Assembly: GCA_024709185.1 (NCBI GenBank)
Contig: JANJXE010000002.1
Coordinates: 1-8,587 of the forward strand
DNA: 8,587 nucleotides
Source: Paludibacter sp.
GTDB lineage: Bacteria; Bacteroidota; Bacteroidia; Bacteroidales; Paludibacteraceae
Direction: 5' to 3'
Position numbers and translations under genes: made by a program. The notes under the pieces were generated by a model. That model saw nothing but the letters and a program-made list of their open reading frames with translations, searched no databases and was not told where the DNA came from. Shown here one piece after another: positions 6,325 to 8,587 of this stretch. Every line of letters begins with the position of its first letter. The stretch's first letter is position 1.

Positions 6325-6370
6325 TACACAATTTTAAAAGTGTATGACCAATTTTAGGCTTTTAAAGTAC
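6325..6370. promoter_or_regulatory. Candidate operator: dyad and spaced direct repeats between divergent promoters
   Basis: A dyad TACAC-N10-GTGTA spans 6325-6344. CAATTTTA occurs at 6329-6336 and again at 6349-6356, exactly 20 bases apart, close to two helical turns. TTTTAAA followed by GT recurs at 6360-6368, similar to TTTTAAAAGT at 6332-6341. The cluster lies 32 bases upstream of the SusC -7 box and 41 bases beyond the SDR -7 box, a position suited to a regulator of either gene. AT-rich DNA gives such matches by chance, so this is only a candidate. Confidence 0.3.
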
Positions 6371-6401
6371 AGAATTGACCCCCTCCTTGCCAGTGTCAGG
6401 C

Positions 6402-6409
6402 TATCTTTG
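6402..6409 (+). promoter_or_regulatory. Promoter -7 box for the SusC-like gene
   Basis: TATCTTTG matches the Bacteroidetes -7 consensus TAnnTTTG. It ends 35 bases before the ATG at 6445, predicting an AT-rich leader of about 30 bases. The closest -33-like element is TTGAC at 6375-6379, whose TTG lies 24 bases from the box, longer than the usual 19-21. An activator may therefore be needed. Confidence 0.55.
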
Positions 6410-6444
6410 TACCGTTAAAAAAACTCATTAAATTAGTAATACAC

Positions 6445-8587
6445 ATGAAAAATCTGATTCGACTGAATCTACTTGTCGTATTTCTGTTTCAGGCTGTGAA
6501 TACCATGGCACAGCAACCTGCAGAAATAATCGGGAAAATTATTGGAAGTGATGGACAGGAAACGCCGGGTGCCACGGTAATTGTGAAAGGTAGCTCAACG
6601 GGAACTGTTGCCGACTACGATGGCAATTACAAAATTAAGGTGCCCGATAGCCGGGAGTCGGTTCTGGTGTTTTCCTATGTGGGAATGAAAACCAAAGAGA
6701 TTAAGGTTTCCGGACAAACAGTTATCAATGTCCAGTTGGAACAAAATGCCATTGCGCTGGATGAAGTGGTTGCAGTGGGGTATGGAACCGTAAAACGTCG
6801 CGACCTTACCGGATCGGTGTCGTCGGTGAAAGCCGAAGCCATCAATGCAGTGCCTGTTACCAGTGTGGCCCAGGCTCTGGCCGGGAAAGTGGCTGGTGTG
6901 AGCGTTACTCAATCGGAAGGGTCGCCCGATGCAGCTATCGCGATTCGTGTGCGTGGAGGTTTATCCATTACTCAGGATAACGAACCGCTGTACATTATCG
7001 ATGGTTTCCCGAGCGAACAGGGCATGGCAGGGCTCGATCCCAGCGATATTGCCTCAATAGATGTATTGAAGGATGCTTCGGCAACTGCCATTTATGGTGC
7101 ACGGGGTGGTAATGGTGTTATCCTCATAACCACTAAAGAAGGCTTTGAAGGAAAAGCCACGGTTAATTACGATATGTATTACGGGGTGAAAAAGCTCACC
7201 AATAAGATGAGACTGCTCACCAGCGAAGAATTTGTACGTCTTGAATACGAACGTTCGATGATTGGTGGTGCAGCCGAGAAATCCCGTTTCGTGAATATGT
7301 ATGGCGATGGCTATGTGAATGGAACAGATTACGACGAAGCCATGTATGCCGCTTTTTCTCCTATCAGCGAAGTGTATGGTAATAGGCCGGGTATCGACTG
7401 GCAGGGACTTATTTTCGATGATGCACTGCCCAGTTCACAAAATCACAAGGTAAGTATTTCGGGAGGAAATAAAACTACCAAGTACATGGGCTCTTATTCC
7501 TACAACAACGATCAGGGGGTGATGCTCAACAGTGGTTTGGTGCGTAATAACATACGCCTTCGTATGGACCAGAACCTGAGTCCCGATTTGCGTTTTACAG
7601 CCAATGTATCGCATGTAAACGAGAAAACCACGGGAATGGGTTCGCTGTCGGAAACTTCGTACTTCAGCCGTATGCAGCATATTATTCAGTATCGTCCAAT
7701 TATTGGCAAAAACGGCGACGATTACGACCTGGTGCGTTACCAGAACGACCCGATACGCGACGACGAAACCGGTAACCAGATGCAAAATCCGATTGTTTCG
7801 ATTGAAAACGAATTGCAGTCGAAACTGAATAAAATGTCGATTTTTAATGGTGAAATTGTGTACAATATCAACAAGAATTTGACGTACAGAGGAAGTGTGG
7901 GCTTCCGCGATCGTATTTACACCCAGGATTTATTCTATCAAAAGGGAAGCCGCCAGGCCATTAATGCTGGTGCACCCTGGGGGCAACGTAATATCCAGCA
8001 GTACACTACGATTAACTACAACAATGTGCTTACCTACCGCCTGCGTCTGCCCCGTTCGCATTCGTTCGATATGATGCTGGGTCAGGAAAGTTATACCATG
8101 GAGTACGACCGCCTGTTGGTGAAAAGTACCAATTTCCCGGAAGATAATTTTGGTCTCGACGATATGTCGCTGGGTGAAACACCCGACAAGCCTGTTACCG
8201 ATGCGTTCAGTGAACAAACCATGTCGTTTTTCGGAAGATTGAACTACAATTACAAACAACGTTATCTGGCAACGGTTACCTTCCGTGCCGATGGTAGTTC
8301 GAAATTCGGGGCCAATAATAAATGGGGTTATTTTCCCTCGGCTTCGTTTGCATGGCGTATGTCGGAAGAAGACTTCATCAAGAACCTGAATACCTTCTCG
8401 AATATGAAACTTCGCCTCAGTTATGGTGCAGCCGGAAATAACCGCATCGGAACTTTCCGTTCGCTGTCGAGAATGAGCTCTTCGTGGCAGCCTTTCGAAA
8501 ATTCAACTTCGGTTTCGTACTATAGCTCACAACTTCCCAATCCCGATTTGAAATGGGAAACCAATATCTCGGCTAATTTGGGACTCG
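6445..8587 (+). CDS. SusC/RagA-family TonB-linked outer-membrane receptor, N-terminal part
   Basis: 714 codons are open to the right edge with no stop; family members usually have about 1000 residues, so the end of the barrel is missing. These receptors import glycans or peptides across the outer membrane with a SusD lipoprotein lid, powered by TonB. The signal peptide MKNLIRLNLLVVFLFQAVNTMA is cut after TMA22. Next come a carboxypeptidase regulatory-like domain (about 27-98, with GATVIVKGSSTGTVADYDGNY), the SusC signature region LDEVVAVGYGTVKRRDLTGSV (105-125), and the plug with ALAGKVAGVSV (144-154), IRVRGG (167-172), PLYIIDGFP (181-189) and IDVLKDASATAIYGARGGNGVILITT (205-230). Barrel strands follow, including FFGRLNYNYKQRYLATVTFRADGSSKFG. 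No N-terminal secretin/TonB signalling (STN) domain is present, so it need not signal to a FecI/FecR pair. A susD-like gene is expected just downstream. The substrate is unknown. Confidence 0.93.
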   Translation, partial: MKNLIRLNLLVVFLFQAVNTMAQQPAEIIGKIIGSDGQETPGATVIVKGSSTGTVADYDGNYKIKVPDSRESVLVFSYVGMKTKEIKVSGQTVINVQLEQNAIALDEVVAVGYGTVKRRDLTGSVSSVKAEAINAVPVTSVAQALAGKVAGVSVTQSEGSPDAAIAIRVRGGLSITQDNEPLYIIDGFPSEQGMAGLDPSDIASIDVLKDASATAIYGARGGNGVILITTKEGFEGKATVNYDMYYGVKKLTNKMRLLTSEEFVRLEYERSMIGGAAEKSRFVNMYGDGYVNGTDYDEAMYAAFSPISEVYGNRPGIDWQGLIFDDALPSSQNHKVSISGGNKTTKYMGSYSYNNDQGVMLNSGLVRNNIRLRMDQNLSPDLRFTANVSHVNEKTTGMGSLSETSYFSRMQHIIQYRPIIGKNGDDYDLVRYQNDPIRDDETGNQMQNPIVSIENELQSKLNKMSIFNGEIVYNINKNLTYRGSVGFRDRIYTQDLFYQKGSRQAINAGAPWGQRNIQQYTTINYNNVLTYRLRLPRSHSFDMMLGQESYTMEYDRLLVKSTNFPEDNFGLDDMSLGETPDKPVTDAFSEQTMSFFGRLNYNYKQRYLATVTFRADGSSKFGANNKWGYFPSASFAWRMSEEDFIKNLNTFSNMKLRLSYGAAGNNRIGTFRSLSRMSSSWQPFENSTSVSYYSSQLPNPDLKWETNISANLGL

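Noticed and set aside
7435..8259. Two minus-strand ORFs (7435-7785 and 7930-8259) inside the susC-like gene
   Set aside because: The plus strand is continuous SusC barrel sequence; the antisense translations show nothing recognisable.

Overview
The window looks like a chromosomal segment of a Bacteroidota genome, probably Bacteroidales in the broad sense. Four things point there: a SusC/RagA-type TonB-dependent receptor, an ECF sigma factor of the type expanded in Bacteroides, a Bacteroidetes-style lipoprotein, and Bacteroidetes promoter -7 boxes (TAnnTTTG) in front of four transcription units. Shine-Dalgarno sequences are mostly absent, as is usual in this phylum. The genus cannot be told from the sequence.

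Layout. (1) Bases 1-321, minus strand: the N-terminal 107 codons of an ECF sigma factor that runs off the left edge. (2) Bases 322-474: a divergent promoter region. (3) Bases 475-5459, plus strand: four genes that read as one surface-polysaccharide unit. They are a WbpP/TviC-type UDP-GlcNAc 4-epimerase, a WbpO/TviB-type UDP-HexNAc 6-dehydrogenase, a kelch-propeller lipoprotein and a Wzi-like outer-membrane capsule assembly protein. (4) Bases 5430-6260, minus strand: a short-chain dehydrogenase whose 3' end overlaps the wzi-like gene by 30 bases, tail to tail. (5) Bases 6261-6444: a second divergent promoter region with a dyad and spaced direct repeats. (6) Bases 6445-8587, plus strand: the first 714 codons of a SusC-like receptor that runs off the right edge.

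How the genes fit together. The epimerase and dehydrogenase together would convert UDP-GlcNAc to UDP-GalNAcA (the WbpP/WbpO or TviB/TviC route), an activated acidic sugar for capsule, exopolysaccharide or O-antigen. The Wzi-like barrel would act at the cell surface in anchoring or assembling that polymer. The kelch lipoprotein lies between them and is probably a surface partner. No glycosyltransferase, flippase or polymerase is present, so the rest of the pathway must be elsewhere. The SDR and the SusC-like receptor form a separate divergent pair with no visible link to the polysaccharide genes.

Most notable points. The dehydrogenase has Ser258 (AGC) where its family normally has the catalytic Cys in the GGHC motif. 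Oppositely oriented arrays of a TTAATGA heptamer flank the epimerase-dehydrogenase spacer. They supply the last codons of the epimerase and end three bases before the dehydrogenase start, so the mRNA could pair across the spacer. No wholly new system is evident. The best candidates for something undescribed are the Cys-to-Ser enzyme, the heptamer arrays, and the kelch lipoprotein paired with Wzi.
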